Assembly: GCF_026012015.1 (NCBI RefSeq)
Contig: NZ_BRXR01000001.1
Span: 1,786,001 to 1,850,000, forward strand
Reading direction: 5' to 3'
DNA from: Clostridium omnivorum
Lineage (GTDB): Bacteria > Bacillota > Clostridia > Clostridiales > Clostridiaceae
Length of the DNA stretch: 64,000 bases
The notes under the pieces were generated by a model. That model saw only the letters and a list, made by a program, of their open reading frames with translations, was not told where the DNA came from and searched no databases. Shown here piece after piece: positions 1-8,885 of the stretch; the first letter of the stretch is position 1, and each line of letters starts with the position of its first letter. The translations under genes and the position numbers were made by a program.

Positions 1-298
1 CATATTTCAAATTCCCAAGCATACACTTGCCCATCTTATTATAGATATCCGGTAAAATCTCCTTATTCAAACTATAGCTGAGCTCTAAAACACTGTTGTA
101 TATTATAAAAGCTTTGGTATATTCACCACTCTCATATAGAATTTCCGCTTTTTTGCTATGAGCATGTAATAAAACCTCTTTTAAATTTAGCTGCTGACAA
201 ATGTTAATTACTTCTTCTAATTCTTCTAGGTTGTTTATTACATTAATTTTTTCTAAATAATATATTTTTATTTCATCTATTTTAATTCCTTGAGTCAA
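1..298 (-). CDS. TPR-like protein, partial, probably 5'-truncated
   Basis: The open frame runs off the left edge of the window. It encodes about 99 helical residues with alternating Leu/Ala/Tyr, including a TPR-like stretch (HSKKAEILYESGEYTKAF), of the type found in the C-terminal half of clostridial HTH-TPR regulators. The first usable start is TTG at 298, but it has no well-placed Shine-Dalgarno site. The frame stays open only about 30 bases further upstream before a stop, so the expected N-terminal HTH is absent. It may be a decayed 5' end or a short TPR protein. Function is unknown. Confidence 0.5.
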   Translation of the reverse strand, partial: MTQGIKIDEIKIYYLEKINVINNLEELEEVINICQQLNLKEVLLHAHSKKAEILYESGEYTKAFIIYNSVLELSYSLNKEILPDIYNKMGKCMLGNLKY

Positions 299-605
299 AA
301 GTTCAAAACCTACCTTCCAGCTGATTAATTAACAAATTAATTGTAACGATTACATTGATATAACACTATTATACTATTTTTTTATAATAAAAAAAAAGCA
401 AATACTAACTTTAAGCTATTATCATGCAAAAATATACCTTTTGGGTTGAGAATAACTCCACTATAATCCAAATATGGTCCTATGTTCATAACACCCTATA
501 AACAAACTAGGATATTACATACAAATAAGTGGAATGCTATTTTAGAATAAATTATTTTATTTTTAGGATACAATGCTTTGTATCCTAAAGTAATAGGAGG
601 TAATT
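299..605. other. Intergenic region, AT-rich
   Basis: I see no coding frame here. A leftward TATAAT at 368-373 could be a -10 box for the partial gene to the left, but no good -35 accompanies it. The only clear structure is the inverted repeat at 562-589, next to the following gene. Confidence 0.5.
562..589 (+). promoter_or_regulatory. Perfect 11-bp inverted repeat in the leader of the YsnF gene
   Basis: The arms TTTAGGATACA and TGTATCCTAAA are separated by the six bases ATGCTT. The right arm ends just before the Shine-Dalgarno sequence (AGGAGG, 595-600) of the gene at 606. It could be an operator or a 5'-UTR hairpin affecting ribosome access. No U-run follows, so it is not a simple terminator. 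Confidence 0.6.
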
Positions 606-1052
606 ATGAGTAAATTATTTGATATTTTTGGTGATGATAATGAAGAAGCAAAATCAGAAGATAACGGAAATTTACGCCTTCGCAAAGAAGAATTGGATAT
701 TAATAAAAAGCGAGTTCAAACTGGTGAAGTAGAGTTAAGTAAAGAAATAGTGGAAGAGCAAAAAACTGTAGACGTACCCGTAACTCATGAAGAAGTTGTT
801 ATTGAAAGAAGATCTGTAGATAATGAAGCTTCTGATTCTCCAATTGGTGAAAGCGAAACTATACGTATACCTGTAAGTGAAGAACAAGTTGATGTGGATA
901 AGCACACTGTAATTACTGGTGAGGTAAGTGCTCATAAACGTGAAGTTGAAGAAACCAAACATGTTGACGAGACTTTAAAAAGAGAAGAAGCCCGTGTAAA
1001 CTCCACAGGAGATGTAGATGTTATTAATGAAGATGAAAGCGGTCTTCACTAA
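606..1052 (+). CDS. YsnF/AvaK (DUF2382) domain stress protein
   Basis: 148 residues, soluble and very acidic. The chain holds two related halves: one around LRLRKEELDINKKRV with VPVTHEEVVIERR, the other around IRIPVSEEQVDVDKH with a matching KREVEETKHV tail. This two-part pattern is the DUF2382 (YsnF/AvaK) domain found in general-stress proteins; its biochemical role is not known. The ATG follows AGGAGG by five bases. A second DUF2382 protein with a membrane anchor is encoded downstream, beyond a terminator, so the two genes look like paralogues with separate expression. Confidence 0.85.
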   Translation: MSKLFDIFGDDNEEAKSEDNGNLRLRKEELDINKKRVQTGEVELSKEIVEEQKTVDVPVTHEEVVIERRSVDNEASDSPIGESETIRIPVSEEQVDVDKHTVITGEVSAHKREVEETKHVDETLKREEARVNSTGDVDVINEDESGLH

Positions 1053-1076
1053 AGCTCCTATGCTATAGGGTAAAAG

Positions 1077-1118
1077 AACACACCTCACAAATTACCACAG
1101 CACTGCGAGGTGTGTTTT
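1077..1118 (+). terminator. Terminator after the first DUF2382 gene
   Basis: A perfect 10-bp stem (AACACACCTC with GAGGTGTGTT), a 20-base loop and a trailing T-run. Confidence 0.75.
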
Positions 1119-1144
1119 AATACTATTTAAATGGAGGTGTTTCC

Positions 1145-1798
1145 ATGGCTCATAAGGATATTTATAAAGGACATAATTCATCCACTATTAAAGCAGCTGC
1201 TATAGGAGGAATATTTGGTGGAGCAATATATATAATATTCAACTTTTTATTCGGAATAAGATTCCCTGATATCTCCTTACTAGGAATTATTATAAGTTTT
1301 ATTATAGGAGCAATACTCAGAGTCCTATATGAATCCTATCCAGCTGACCAAGTAGCAAAAAATGATGCTGCAGAATTTCCTAAACAGAGTATTCTTGAAG
1401 ATGAGAATATATTAGAGCTTCATGAGGAACAGCTGGATATCTCTAAAAAACGAATACAAACAGCAAAGGTAATTACTCATAAGGAAATTGTAACGGAGGA
1501 AAAAAATATTATGGTTCCCGTGACCCGGGAAGAACTAGTAATTGAAAAAACAGTTTTTGATCCTGATGATCCCAGCGATGTAGAAGGCCAAACTGAAACA
1601 ATACGAATACCTATAAGTGAAGAAGACATAGATATTGTTAAACATAAGGTAGAATTAGAGGATGTTTCAGTTTATAGCAATGAATATGAGGAAAATCAGC
1701 AGATTAAAGAAACCTTGAAAAAGGAAAAGCTTAATATTAAAACCACTGGAAACGCTAAAGTTATAGACAATGCTACTGAAAACACCAAGGAGACTTAA
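1145..1798 (+). CDS. Membrane-anchored YsnF/DUF2382 protein
   Basis: 217 residues. Two hydrophobic segments near residues 15-37 and 43-60 form a helical hairpin anchor and are followed by a DUF2382 domain from about residue 85. Its halves (LDISKKRIQTAKV and IRIPISEEDIDIVKH) match the neighbouring soluble paralogue, so this looks like a local duplication in which one copy gained a membrane anchor. The start ATG follows GGAGGTG. It is likely stress-related like other YsnF proteins; that is inference, as no operator is visible. It converges on the diguanylate cyclase gene, with a shared terminator between them. Confidence 0.8.
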   Translation: MAHKDIYKGHNSSTIKAAAIGGIFGGAIYIIFNFLFGIRFPDISLLGIIISFIIGAILRVLYESYPADQVAKNDAAEFPKQSILEDENILELHEEQLDISKKRIQTAKVITHKEIVTEEKNIMVPVTREELVIEKTVFDPDDPSDVEGQTETIRIPISEEDIDIVKHKVELEDVSVYSNEYEENQQIKETLKKEKLNIKTTGNAKVIDNATENTKET

Positions 1799-1883
1799 AA
1801 TATAATGATGATTTATCAACAATAAATCGAAAGTTATGCACACTGTCCTCACTCTTGTGAGTATAACTTCTGATTTTACTCGC

Positions 1884-1942
1884 AAAATTGCTCCTTTTAT
1901 TAGCAGTTTAACTATTAATCCTGCAATAAAAGGAGCAATTAT
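1884..1942. terminator. Bidirectional terminator
   Basis: A 16-bp perfect stem (1886-1901 with 1925-1940) is extended by GCAG/CTGC past a single bulge. It sits between convergent genes, with A/T runs on both flanks, and can serve both. Confidence 0.8.
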
Positions 1943-1950
1943 AATTTATA

Positions 1951-2712
1951 TTAATTTCGTGAGCAGCCACCCAGCTTCTTGTCGTAGTACATCTTTTTAT
2001 CAGCTGCCTCCAGCAGTTCATTAAGAATTTTACCCTCATCAGGATATTTTGTATATCCCATACTGATTCCAGCATATTTTACATTATAAATCTCATAAAC
2101 CTGCCTTTTTATATTGCAAATTAGATTTTCAATCTCCTGCTGATCTAAGCACTCTACTAGAATAACAAATTCATCTCCGCCTATTCTTGCTAAATATCCC
2201 TTTGAACCTATAGAAGCCCTTATGATGTCGCTAACCTTGGTTATATAGTTGTCACCTTCACTATGGCCAAAAGTATCATTTATACTCTTAGTTCCATTAA
2301 GATCACATACCAGCAAATAAAATGGGCGCTTTGCTTTGGTATATGAATTATATGCTTTTTCAATACCACTTCTATTTAATGCTCCGGTCATATAATCAGT
2401 TAGTGTTGTATTTTCAAGCTCTGTCATCATTTCCATAGTAAACCTTGTCCATAAAATTATTCCAATAATATAGGTAATACCACCAGCAGTTAAAAATACT
2501 TTTATAATTGCGTAAACTAATGGACAATTCATTACATTTGAAAACATATCTAAGAAAGTAGCTATAGAAATAAGCGCTAGTCCACCTATTAAAATGATAA
2601 AAACTCGCTTTTTTACCTGCCACCTTTTCTTAGTAAAATAAAATAATCTAGTCATATAAAAGAGAAGTACGGCTACAAATAAAAACACTACAACTTTTCT
2701 AAACTCCATCAT
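1951..2712 (-). CDS. Membrane diguanylate cyclase (GGDEF)
   Basis: 253 residues. Three hydrophobic segments occupy roughly residues 5-25, 36-56 and 66-90, and a GGDEF domain runs from about residue 100. The active-site signature GGDEF is intact at 178-182, and the substrate region reads VCDLNGTKSINDTFGH, close to family consensus. The protein should make cyclic di-GMP from two GTP at the membrane. The inhibitory I-site (RxxD five residues before GGDEF) is absent: the sequence there is GYLARI. No sensor domain beyond the membrane segments is seen. It is monocistronic, with a hairpin terminator just downstream. Confidence 0.9.
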   Translation of the reverse strand: MMEFRKVVVFLFVAVLLFYMTRLFYFTKKRWQVKKRVFIILIGGLALISIATFLDMFSNVMNCPLVYAIIKVFLTAGGITYIIGIILWTRFTMEMMTELENTTLTDYMTGALNRSGIEKAYNSYTKAKRPFYLLVCDLNGTKSINDTFGHSEGDNYITKVSDIIRASIGSKGYLARIGGDEFVILVECLDQQEIENLICNIKRQVYEIYNVKYAGISMGYTKYPDEGKILNELLEAADKKMYYDKKLGGCSRN

Positions 2713-2864
2713 ATTCTTTATCCTGCCTTTTTATATACTTTTCCCAGATAATTGTATTAGATATTTTATATTTAGTTTTGCAAAAACATTCTCTTTTCTT
2801 TATTGTATACTAAACCTATAAATAATCAATATAATTTTATAATCTGGATTATTATGCATGGAAA

Positions 2865-2900
2865 CAAAAAAAACTGCAAGAGGCTATACCTCCTACAGTT
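2865..2900 (-). terminator. Terminator of the Bce-like operon
   Basis: The stem pairs AACTG with CAGTT and GAGG with CCTC, with a run of eight T on the leftward strand. It follows the permease stop. Confidence 0.75.
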
Positions 2901-2909
2901 AGATAATTA

Positions 2910-4814
2910 TTAATTCTCACTTACGCTTTTCATGTATGAATTCAAAGTTGCAAAATAGTATATGCAGTAAATTGCAGCGTAAACTAGTACAATCATTATA
3001 TAGCTTTTTGTTAGCTTCAAGGAAAGCATTTTGCCTAGAGTTATTGTAGCTGGATAAGCATTCATCACAGCAACTATAAGCGGTGCCCCAAATAGAAGAG
3101 CTAACTCCTTTGATATAGCACCTTTTATTTCACCTTTGCTTACTCCTATTTTGCTTAATACTATGAACTTATCCTTGTCCTCTCTTGCTTCCATGGTCAT
3201 TTTAAAATATATAATGCTTCCTGTGGCGGTTACAAAGAGTAAGCCTATAAATAGCCCTATAAATGCCATCATTCCCAGCAGCTTTAATCCATCCTTATAA
3301 TGCTCGTAAAAGCTTAACACACTACTATCTTTAGGAAGTGACTTGCTTAAATCATTAATAAAATTCTCAGCAGTAAAGTCATTATCAAGCTTATATAAAG
3401 TCATTTTTATCACAGCAGTACCTTCTGCCTGATTTTTCATATTACTATATATTGAATCTTTAACTACTATAGTCTGCATAAAATGGTCTAGTGCTATAAA
3501 AGGTCTTATATCTGTTCCAGTTATATTTAAGCTGTAGCTTTGACCTCCCACATTTATATTCATTTTCCTGCCTATAGCCCTTTTATCTGTTACAAAGTTT
3601 TGAAGCTGAACAAAATAACAATCGCCATCATCTTTTAAATCGGCTTTTCTGTTTATACCTTCATGCTGATTTAATTTGTCAAACTCACTTTGTTTAATTA
3701 CGTAATACTCCATATCGGTATTTAAAAGCGGATCTACAGCACTAACATGCATAAGCTCTATATCATCCTTATACTTTACTGATACTTCACTGTGTTTACC
3801 TAAGGTATCTTGGAATGCTTTATCTGAACCATTTACATTAAAATACTCAATAGACATTGGTCTCATATATCTAGAATTTTCTTCAGTTTTGCTGTAAGAG
3901 CCTACACAAGTAACTAATGCACAAAGTGCTATTGTAGTGCACACTGCTATTATGCTTAAGGTTCCTACATTTCCTCTATATCTGTAGTACAGCTGTGCTG
4001 TAGTTATAAGCTTTGTTCCCTTAAAAAGCCCCTTCTCATTTTTCTTACTTAAATGAATTATAAATGAAGTAGTGGAGGTAAAAAACAATACAGTTCCTAA
4101 TACCACCAGTAAAACTACTATAGGAACCTTAAACAGGTTTGCTGCCAGCTGATTTACTGCAATATAATATCCATAGGCTAAGCACACAATTGCTAAAGCA
4201 CCAAATATTAAGGTAATTATAGATACCTTTAAACCTCTTTCTACCTTTTTAGCTGCATTAAATAGCTCTAGAAGACTGCTTTTCCTTATAAGAAAAGTTC
4301 CATGTAAGGTTATAAGCGAAAATATTACAAGGAAAACTAGTATACATATCTTTAAAGCCTTTAAGTTCCATTGAAAAGGAACTGCTGCAGAAGTTTTAAC
4401 TATATAATAAAGCAGCATAATAAAAAACTTATTAAAGATTATTCCTAGCAGTATTCCTGTTAATAACGAAAATATCATTACAATAATATTTTCGAAGAAA
4501 TTAAGTCTTGCAACTTGTCTCTTGGACATTCCAAGCAGCATATAGGTAGCAAACTCCTTTTTTCTAGATTTTATGAAAAAGGAATTGGAATACCATATAA
4601 AAAACGCTGAGAAAATTACAGTCATAACCGCCCCTACCTGAAACAACGTTATAAACTTTTTCATGGTTCCAAGCTGATCTTGAACATTCTTGTTATACAA
4701 AATAGACATAAAGAGATATATTACAAATACACTAAAAGAGGAACTAACATAATATGCAAAGTAGTTTTTATAGTTTTTCTTAATATTCCTAAGCGTCATA
4801 CTAAATAGAGTCAT
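2910..4814 (-). CDS. BceB-type ABC transporter permease (FtsX family)
   Basis: About 634 residues with some ten membrane segments. A large extracellular domain (roughly residues 310-510) lies between two FtsX-like membrane blocks, the layout of BceB/VraG permeases that work with peptide-sensing kinases. The frame is open from a TTG at 4829, but the ATG at 4814 has GGGGGTG six bases upstream and overlaps the ATPase stop by 14 bases, so I chose it. It should pair with the adjacent ATPase to detect or remove cell-wall-active antibiotics such as bacitracin or lantibiotics. The actual ligand cannot be told from sequence. Confidence 0.88.
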   Translation of the reverse strand: MTLFSMTLRNIKKNYKNYFAYYVSSSFSVFVIYLFMSILYNKNVQDQLGTMKKFITLFQVGAVMTVIFSAFFIWYSNSFFIKSRKKEFATYMLLGMSKRQVARLNFFENIIVMIFSLLTGILLGIIFNKFFIMLLYYIVKTSAAVPFQWNLKALKICILVFLVIFSLITLHGTFLIRKSSLLELFNAAKKVERGLKVSIITLIFGALAIVCLAYGYYIAVNQLAANLFKVPIVVLLVVLGTVLFFTSTTSFIIHLSKKNEKGLFKGTKLITTAQLYYRYRGNVGTLSIIAVCTTIALCALVTCVGSYSKTEENSRYMRPMSIEYFNVNGSDKAFQDTLGKHSEVSVKYKDDIELMHVSAVDPLLNTDMEYYVIKQSEFDKLNQHEGINRKADLKDDGDCYFVQLQNFVTDKRAIGRKMNINVGGQSYSLNITGTDIRPFIALDHFMQTIVVKDSIYSNMKNQAEGTAVIKMTLYKLDNDFTAENFINDLSKSLPKDSSVLSFYEHYKDGLKLLGMMAFIGLFIGLLFVTATGSIIYFKMTMEAREDKDKFIVLSKIGVSKGEIKGAISKELALLFGAPLIVAVMNAYPATITLGKMLSLKLTKSYIMIVLVYAAIYCIYYFATLNSYMKSVSEN

Positions 4815-5571
4815 CAGTGTCACCCCCAATAACTGACAACACCTTTAATAGCTTTTGATAAAAGTCCTTTCTAGATGAATCTCCCCTATATAATTCATTA
4901 AACAGCTTTCCATCTTTAATGAAAATTACCCTTTTACAATAAGATGCAGCAAAGGAGTCATGAGTTACCATTAGTATAGTAGCATTATTCTTTTCATTTA
5001 GATTTTGAAGAGCTCCAAGAAGCTCTTTAGAGGACTTTGAATCCAATGCTCCAGTTGGTTCATCCCCTAAAATAAGCGATGGATTTGAAATTATTGCTCT
5101 AGCTGCAGCAGCTCTCTGCTTTTGTCCACCTGATACTTCATAGGGATGCTTGTTCAATATATCATCTATACCAAGCTTAACTGCTATATCCTTTAGCCTG
5201 CTATCAATAGTAGAATAGGGCATTCTGGAAAGCGCTAGAGGTAGCACTATATTTTCTTTAAGTGTCATATTATCAAGCAGATTAAAGTCTTGGAATATAA
5301 AGCCCAGCTTATCCCTTCTAAAAGCTGATAAATGAGGTTCTTTTAGCTTAGTTATATCCTTTCCATCTATTAAAACACTTCCTGAGGTAGGCTTATCAAT
5401 AGTAGAAATAACATTCAAAAATGTAGTCTTGCCTGAACCTGAAGGCCCCATTATACCTACAAATTCTCCCTGATTAATCTTTAAATTTATGTCATCCAGG
5501 GCTGTATATTTTACTCCTCCAAATTTAGAACCATATACCTTCTTTAGATTATTTATATTTAATACTTCCAT
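4801..5571 (-). CDS. BceA-type ABC transporter ATPase
   Basis: 256 residues with all nucleotide-binding motifs: Walker A GPSGSGKTT, Q-loop FIFQDFNLL, signature SGGQKQR, Walker B LILGDEP and H-loop VTHD. This is the MacB/LolD/BceA type that powers FtsX-fold permeases. The start chosen is the ATG at 5571, preceded by GGAGG; a GTG at 5595 is less likely. It overlaps the permease gene, so the two are translationally coupled. It lies downstream of the two-component genes after a 105-base gap. Confidence 0.93.
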   Translation of the reverse strand: MEVLNINNLKKVYGSKFGGVKYTALDDINLKINQGEFVGIMGPSGSGKTTFLNVISTIDKPTSGSVLIDGKDITKLKEPHLSAFRRDKLGFIFQDFNLLDNMTLKENIVLPLALSRMPYSTIDSRLKDIAVKLGIDDILNKHPYEVSGGQKQRAAAARAIISNPSLILGDEPTGALDSKSSKELLGALQNLNEKNNATILMVTHDSFAASYCKRVIFIKDGKLFNELYRGDSSRKDFYQKLLKVLSVIGGDTDDSI

Positions 5572-5676
5572 AATATCCTCCAATTCTTGGTGCACCCCAA
5601 TTAATCTTTATGATCTTATTATATAAAAAAGCAAAATGTACAGCTATTTTTTTAGCTTACATTTTGCTATGCTAAC

Positions 5677-6702
5677 TTACATTTTTGTAATATAGTAATC
5701 ATTCCACTTAGGAAAATGCACACTAACAGAGGTTCCTTTGCCGTATTCAGATTGAATAGTTATGTCATGCCCTAGTTTTTTAGCAAGTTTATAGGAAAGG
5801 TATAGTCCCATACCTGTAGCCTTTGAATTAACATTTCTTCCGTTGCTGCCTGTGAAAGACTTTTGAAATACTCTGTCCATATCCTCTTTTTTAATTCCTA
5901 TTCCAGTGTCTTCTATAACTAAAACCTTTTCCTTATGATTTTCATAAGCACTGCATTTTATAGTTCCATTTGTACTTGTATACTTTAGAGAGTTAGAAAA
6001 AATCTGATCTATTATAAATAGCAGCCACTTTTTATCAGTATCTACCCAGAAGCTTGACTCCACTTCATTCACAAAGCTAATATGCTTTCTTATAAAAATT
6101 ATGGAGTGCTTTTTAACACTTTCCTTTATCAAGGTATTCAGGTCTACTTCCGTTATAATATAGTCCTCTGAAAAGCTGTCACACCTTGAATAGAATAACA
6201 CCTTTTCTACATAATCATCAATTTTATCAATCTCTTCATTTAAGGAACTGGGCAAGTCACTTCCACTGACTATATTGTCCATTAACAGCTTTGATGTGGT
6301 AATAGGCGTCTTAATTTCATGTACCCAAGCTGTCATAAACTCATTATTTTCCTTAAACTGATTTTCCATATTCTTTAGTGAAGCATTATAAAAATCATAT
6401 AAATCTAGTAAAACACCAGCATAAACCTCATCCTTGTATTCCATAGGTTGTGGAAAGATAGGTGTTTTATCCTTTGACGCCCCAAACTGCTTAAGACCAT
6501 TTATATATTTAGCTTTTATCAGATAATCACTAAACAAATACACAGCAAATATGATAAATGACACAGAGGCTAAATAAAGAATATTTGAATTAAGCATTCT
6601 ATTACTTCTATCTAGATATATGGCAGCAAGTACAAAGGTCATTAACACAGCATAGAAAATAAGCAATCTATAGTTTTCCTTTAAATATCTTAAAAAACTC
6701 AT
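5677..6702 (-). CDS. BceS-like intramembrane-sensing histidine kinase
   Basis: 341 residues. Two membrane helices (about residues 12-30 and 38-58) with almost no extracellular loop mark the intramembrane-sensing kinase group, which senses through a partner BceAB transporter. The H-box reads AWVHEIKTPIT. ATPase-domain motifs include DTGIGI and GMGLYL. The start ATG overlaps the response-regulator stop (ATGA at 6699-6702), so the two are coupled. Signal transfer from the downstream transporter is inferred from the family and the gene order. Confidence 0.9.
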   Translation of the reverse strand: MSFLRYLKENYRLLIFYAVLMTFVLAAIYLDRSNRMLNSNILYLASVSFIIFAVYLFSDYLIKAKYINGLKQFGASKDKTPIFPQPMEYKDEVYAGVLLDLYDFYNASLKNMENQFKENNEFMTAWVHEIKTPITTSKLLMDNIVSGSDLPSSLNEEIDKIDDYVEKVLFYSRCDSFSEDYIITEVDLNTLIKESVKKHSIIFIRKHISFVNEVESSFWVDTDKKWLLFIIDQIFSNSLKYTSTNGTIKCSAYENHKEKVLVIEDTGIGIKKEDMDRVFQKSFTGSNGRNVNSKATGMGLYLSYKLAKKLGHDITIQSEYGKGTSVSVHFPKWNDYYITKM

Positions 6703-7373
6703 TTTATAATATACCCCTGATTCTTTATTGTTGTAATAAAATCTTCAAGTCCTGCCTCATTAAGCTTTTTTCTAAGCCTGTTTATATTAACTGTAAGAGT
6801 ATTGTCATCAATGAAGCTTTCATCCTCCCAAAGCTCCTGCATCAGCTTTTCCCTGGAAATAATGGTCTCGTGGTTTTTCATAAGCACATATAATATCTTA
6901 AACTCATTCTTTGTAAGCTCTAGGCTCTGATTATTATAGTATATGGTATTATCCCTCAAGGAAAGTATCACATCCTTGTAGTTAATAGCCTCCAGACTTG
7001 GCTCAACATAGGAGTAAGTTCTTCTTAAAAGTGCATTGATCTTTGCCATGAGAACTTCCATTGAAAAAGGCTTAGTTACATAATCGTCCCCGCCCATTTG
7101 TACTGCCATAACAATATCCATATTGGTGCTTCTAGAGGATAAAAATAGTATTGGCACTTTAGCTATAGCTCTTATCTTGCTGCACCAATAAAAGCCATCG
7201 TATACAGGCAGATTTATATCCATAATTACAAGGTGAGGCTTCTTCTCAACGAATTCCTCAAAAACCTTACTAAAATCCTCCGCATAGCATACCTCAAAGC
7301 CCCATTTTTCTAAGGCACTTTGAATAATACACCTTATCTTTTCTTCATCTTCTACTATCATTATCTTGTACAT
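6699..7373 (-). CDS. OmpR-family response regulator (BceR-like)
   Basis: About 224 residues. The receiver domain has the acidic pocket VEDEE, the phospho-acceptor Asp in VIMDINLP and the Lys of VTKPF. A winged-helix DNA-binding domain (LTKNEFKILYVL; DDNTLTVNINRLRKKL) follows. Of several nearby starts I chose the ATG at 7373, which follows GGGGATGAG. It is first in the order regulator-kinase-ATPase-permease. It probably activates the transporter genes when the transporter-kinase complex detects its peptide. Confidence 0.92.
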   Translation of the reverse strand: MYKIMIVEDEEKIRCIIQSALEKWGFEVCYAEDFSKVFEEFVEKKPHLVIMDINLPVYDGFYWCSKIRAIAKVPILFLSSRSTNMDIVMAVQMGGDDYVTKPFSMEVLMAKINALLRRTYSYVEPSLEAINYKDVILSLRDNTIYYNNQSLELTKNEFKILYVLMKNHETIISREKLMQELWEDESFIDDNTLTVNINRLRKKLNEAGLEDFITTIKNQGYIIK

Positions 7374-7451
7374 AGCACTCATCCCCAAATACAAAATTTT
7401 GCTATATTATCATATAAATTATAACCAACTATTCTAAATAAAGAAATTAAA

Positions 7452-8171
7452 TTATAATAAACTTCTAATAAGACTTAGTAGAGTCTTTCCTAGGTTTGGA
7501 TGAACTTGTTTAACTGCATTCATAACCTGATCTTCACTGGCTGGAGCTTTAAACATATACTGACCAGTACCGTGCTGTTGAAATACAGACACTATCCCCT
7601 TAGCTACTCCCCCAATGGCTATATCTGCTGAAGCATATCCACCAACAGCAATATACTTTGCAATTGCAAGTCCCCCTATACTTAATCCATAGGATATTGC
7701 TATACCTCCAGCTGACAACAGCCCTGAAAAAGCTGCCCCTGCAATAGCTAAAATAATTCCTAAGGATACTGCACCAAAGCTAAATACCCCAACAGAAATA
7801 GCTCCAAAGCTAAAAACTCCAACAGCTATGCTTCCAAATGAAAATATTCCTTTAGCTACTCCCATAGGCTTACAATTCATATGAAAAAGCGGCAATCCAA
7901 ATATCTTTGTCTTAGAAACATACTCATATCCGTATCCATATCTAGGCCTATAATAATTTCTTGTATCATTAACAATGCCTAGGTTTTCTCTAAATTCAGC
8001 AGCAATTTCTTCAGGCTCTCCTAAAAGAATGTAGGGATCACTTTCCCTAGTAATCTGCTGTTTTTCTATTAATGAAGAAAGTAAATCCTCTCTTATCTCC
8101 CTTTCCTTTCTTCCTCGTATACCTATATAATTTATAACCATGTTAATGTACTCATTAAATTCTCTATTCAT
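7452..8171 (-). CDS. HAAS-domain membrane protein with decapeptide repeats
   Basis: 239 residues. The N-terminal 60 residues form a helical HAAS/permease-prefix type domain (MVINYIGIRGRKEREIREDL). Residues about 105-205 are hydrophobic and Gly-rich, with tandem repeats of the form VGVFSFGAIS. It lies 18 bases behind a PadR-family regulator, and this PadR-HAAS pairing is recurrent in Firmicutes. HAAS proteins are thought to be membrane-associated partners of regulators or transporters; the biochemical role is unknown. The start ATG follows GGAAGTGG. Confidence 0.75.
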   Translation of the reverse strand: MNREFNEYINMVINYIGIRGRKEREIREDLLSSLIEKQQITRESDPYILLGEPEEIAAEFRENLGIVNDTRNYYRPRYGYGYEYVSKTKIFGLPLFHMNCKPMGVAKGIFSFGSIAVGVFSFGAISVGVFSFGAVSLGIILAIAGAAFSGLLSAGGIAISYGLSIGGLAIAKYIAVGGYASADIAIGGVAKGIVSVFQQHGTGQYMFKAPASEDQVMNAVKQVHPNLGKTLLSLIRSLL

Positions 8172-8189
8172 TTATACCACTTCCTTCTT

Positions 8190-8525
8190 TTAAATATCTA
8201 AAACCTTATTTGTTATACCATTAAAGTGCTTCCATATATCAATTTGGTCCTTAAGTGCTGTAATCCCACTGTGTGTAATTTTGTAATACTTTCTAGGAAG
8301 CTTTTTCTCATCCTCTGGTATTACTCTATAGTTTTCAATCCAACCATTGTCCTCAAGTCTATATAGAATTGGATACAGAGTTCCTTCTTTTAGTTTATAA
8401 TAGCCTTCACTGATTTCATCCAGCAGCTGAATTATTTCATATCCATACATATCCCTTTCTGCAATTAATTTAAGTACAATTATGGACAGTATGCCTTTCT
8501 TAAGTTGATTATCTAATTCTGGCAA
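8190..8525 (-). CDS. PadR-family transcriptional regulator
   Basis: 111 residues. The winged-helix PadR fold is recognisable in ILSIIVLKLIAERDMYGYEI and the wing KLKEGTLYPILYRLEDNGW, with a short C-terminal dimerisation helix. The best ribosome site (AGAAGGTGA) is spaced for the TTG at 8525; a GTG at 8534 lies too close to it. The promoter overlaps a dyad that is probably its own operator. It is co-transcribed with the HAAS membrane protein, so that protein may be its regulatory target or partner. Confidence 0.88.
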   Translation of the reverse strand: MPELDNQLKKGILSIIVLKLIAERDMYGYEIIQLLDEISEGYYKLKEGTLYPILYRLEDNGWIENYRVIPEDEKKLPRKYYKITHSGITALKDQIDIWKHFNGITNKVLDI

Positions 8526-8556
8526 TAAATTCACCTTCTCTTATATAGCTTTCATA

Positions 8557-8607
8557 TATATTTAGTATTGCTAAGTATATTATACTGCTAAATATAACTT
8601 ATGTAAA
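8557..8607 (-). promoter_or_regulatory. padR promoter with overlapping dyad operator
   Basis: On the leftward strand, TTTACA (8602-8607), a 17-base spacer and TATAAT (8579-8584). A 9-bp inverted repeat, TATATTTAG (8557-8565) with CTAAATATA (8588-8596), brackets the -10 box, as expected for autorepression. TTAGCA also occurs twice as a direct repeat inside. Confidence 0.75.
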
Positions 8608-8781
8608 TACTGGAATAACTTTTACTAAAATAATTTTTCATAAATTTAATAAGCATTGATTACACTGCACCAAAAATCCCCCTTTTTAATTAATTACTTC
8701 GATTTCAATTAACAAAAATAAAATAGATAAAGCTTTCTTTTATTATCTTTAAAAATCTTTTTATTTGTTCATTTTCTAGAC

Positions 8782-8811
8782 TTTGACTTTCTTTGACCTT
8801 GGTTGTATTAT
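8782..8811 (+). promoter_or_regulatory. hsp20 promoter with CtsR-type operator
   Basis: TTGACT (8783-8788), a 17-base spacer and TATTAT (8806-8811). On the opposite strand bases 8782-8798 read GGTCAAAGAAAGTCAAA, which matches the CtsR heptad direct repeat (GGTCAAA, three-base spacer, second heptad with one mismatch). The box covers the -35 element exactly. Confidence 0.85.
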
Positions 8812-8885
8812 ATAAACATAGAAGGAAATGATAATTCCTTAAACCAAATTTATATTTTATAAACATTATGAGGAGGTTTTTATTT

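Noticed and set aside
7570-7860. Repeated DNA in the HAAS gene as a mobile repeat
   Set aside because: The repetition follows the codon frame (VGVFSFGA decapeptides), so it is a protein repeat.
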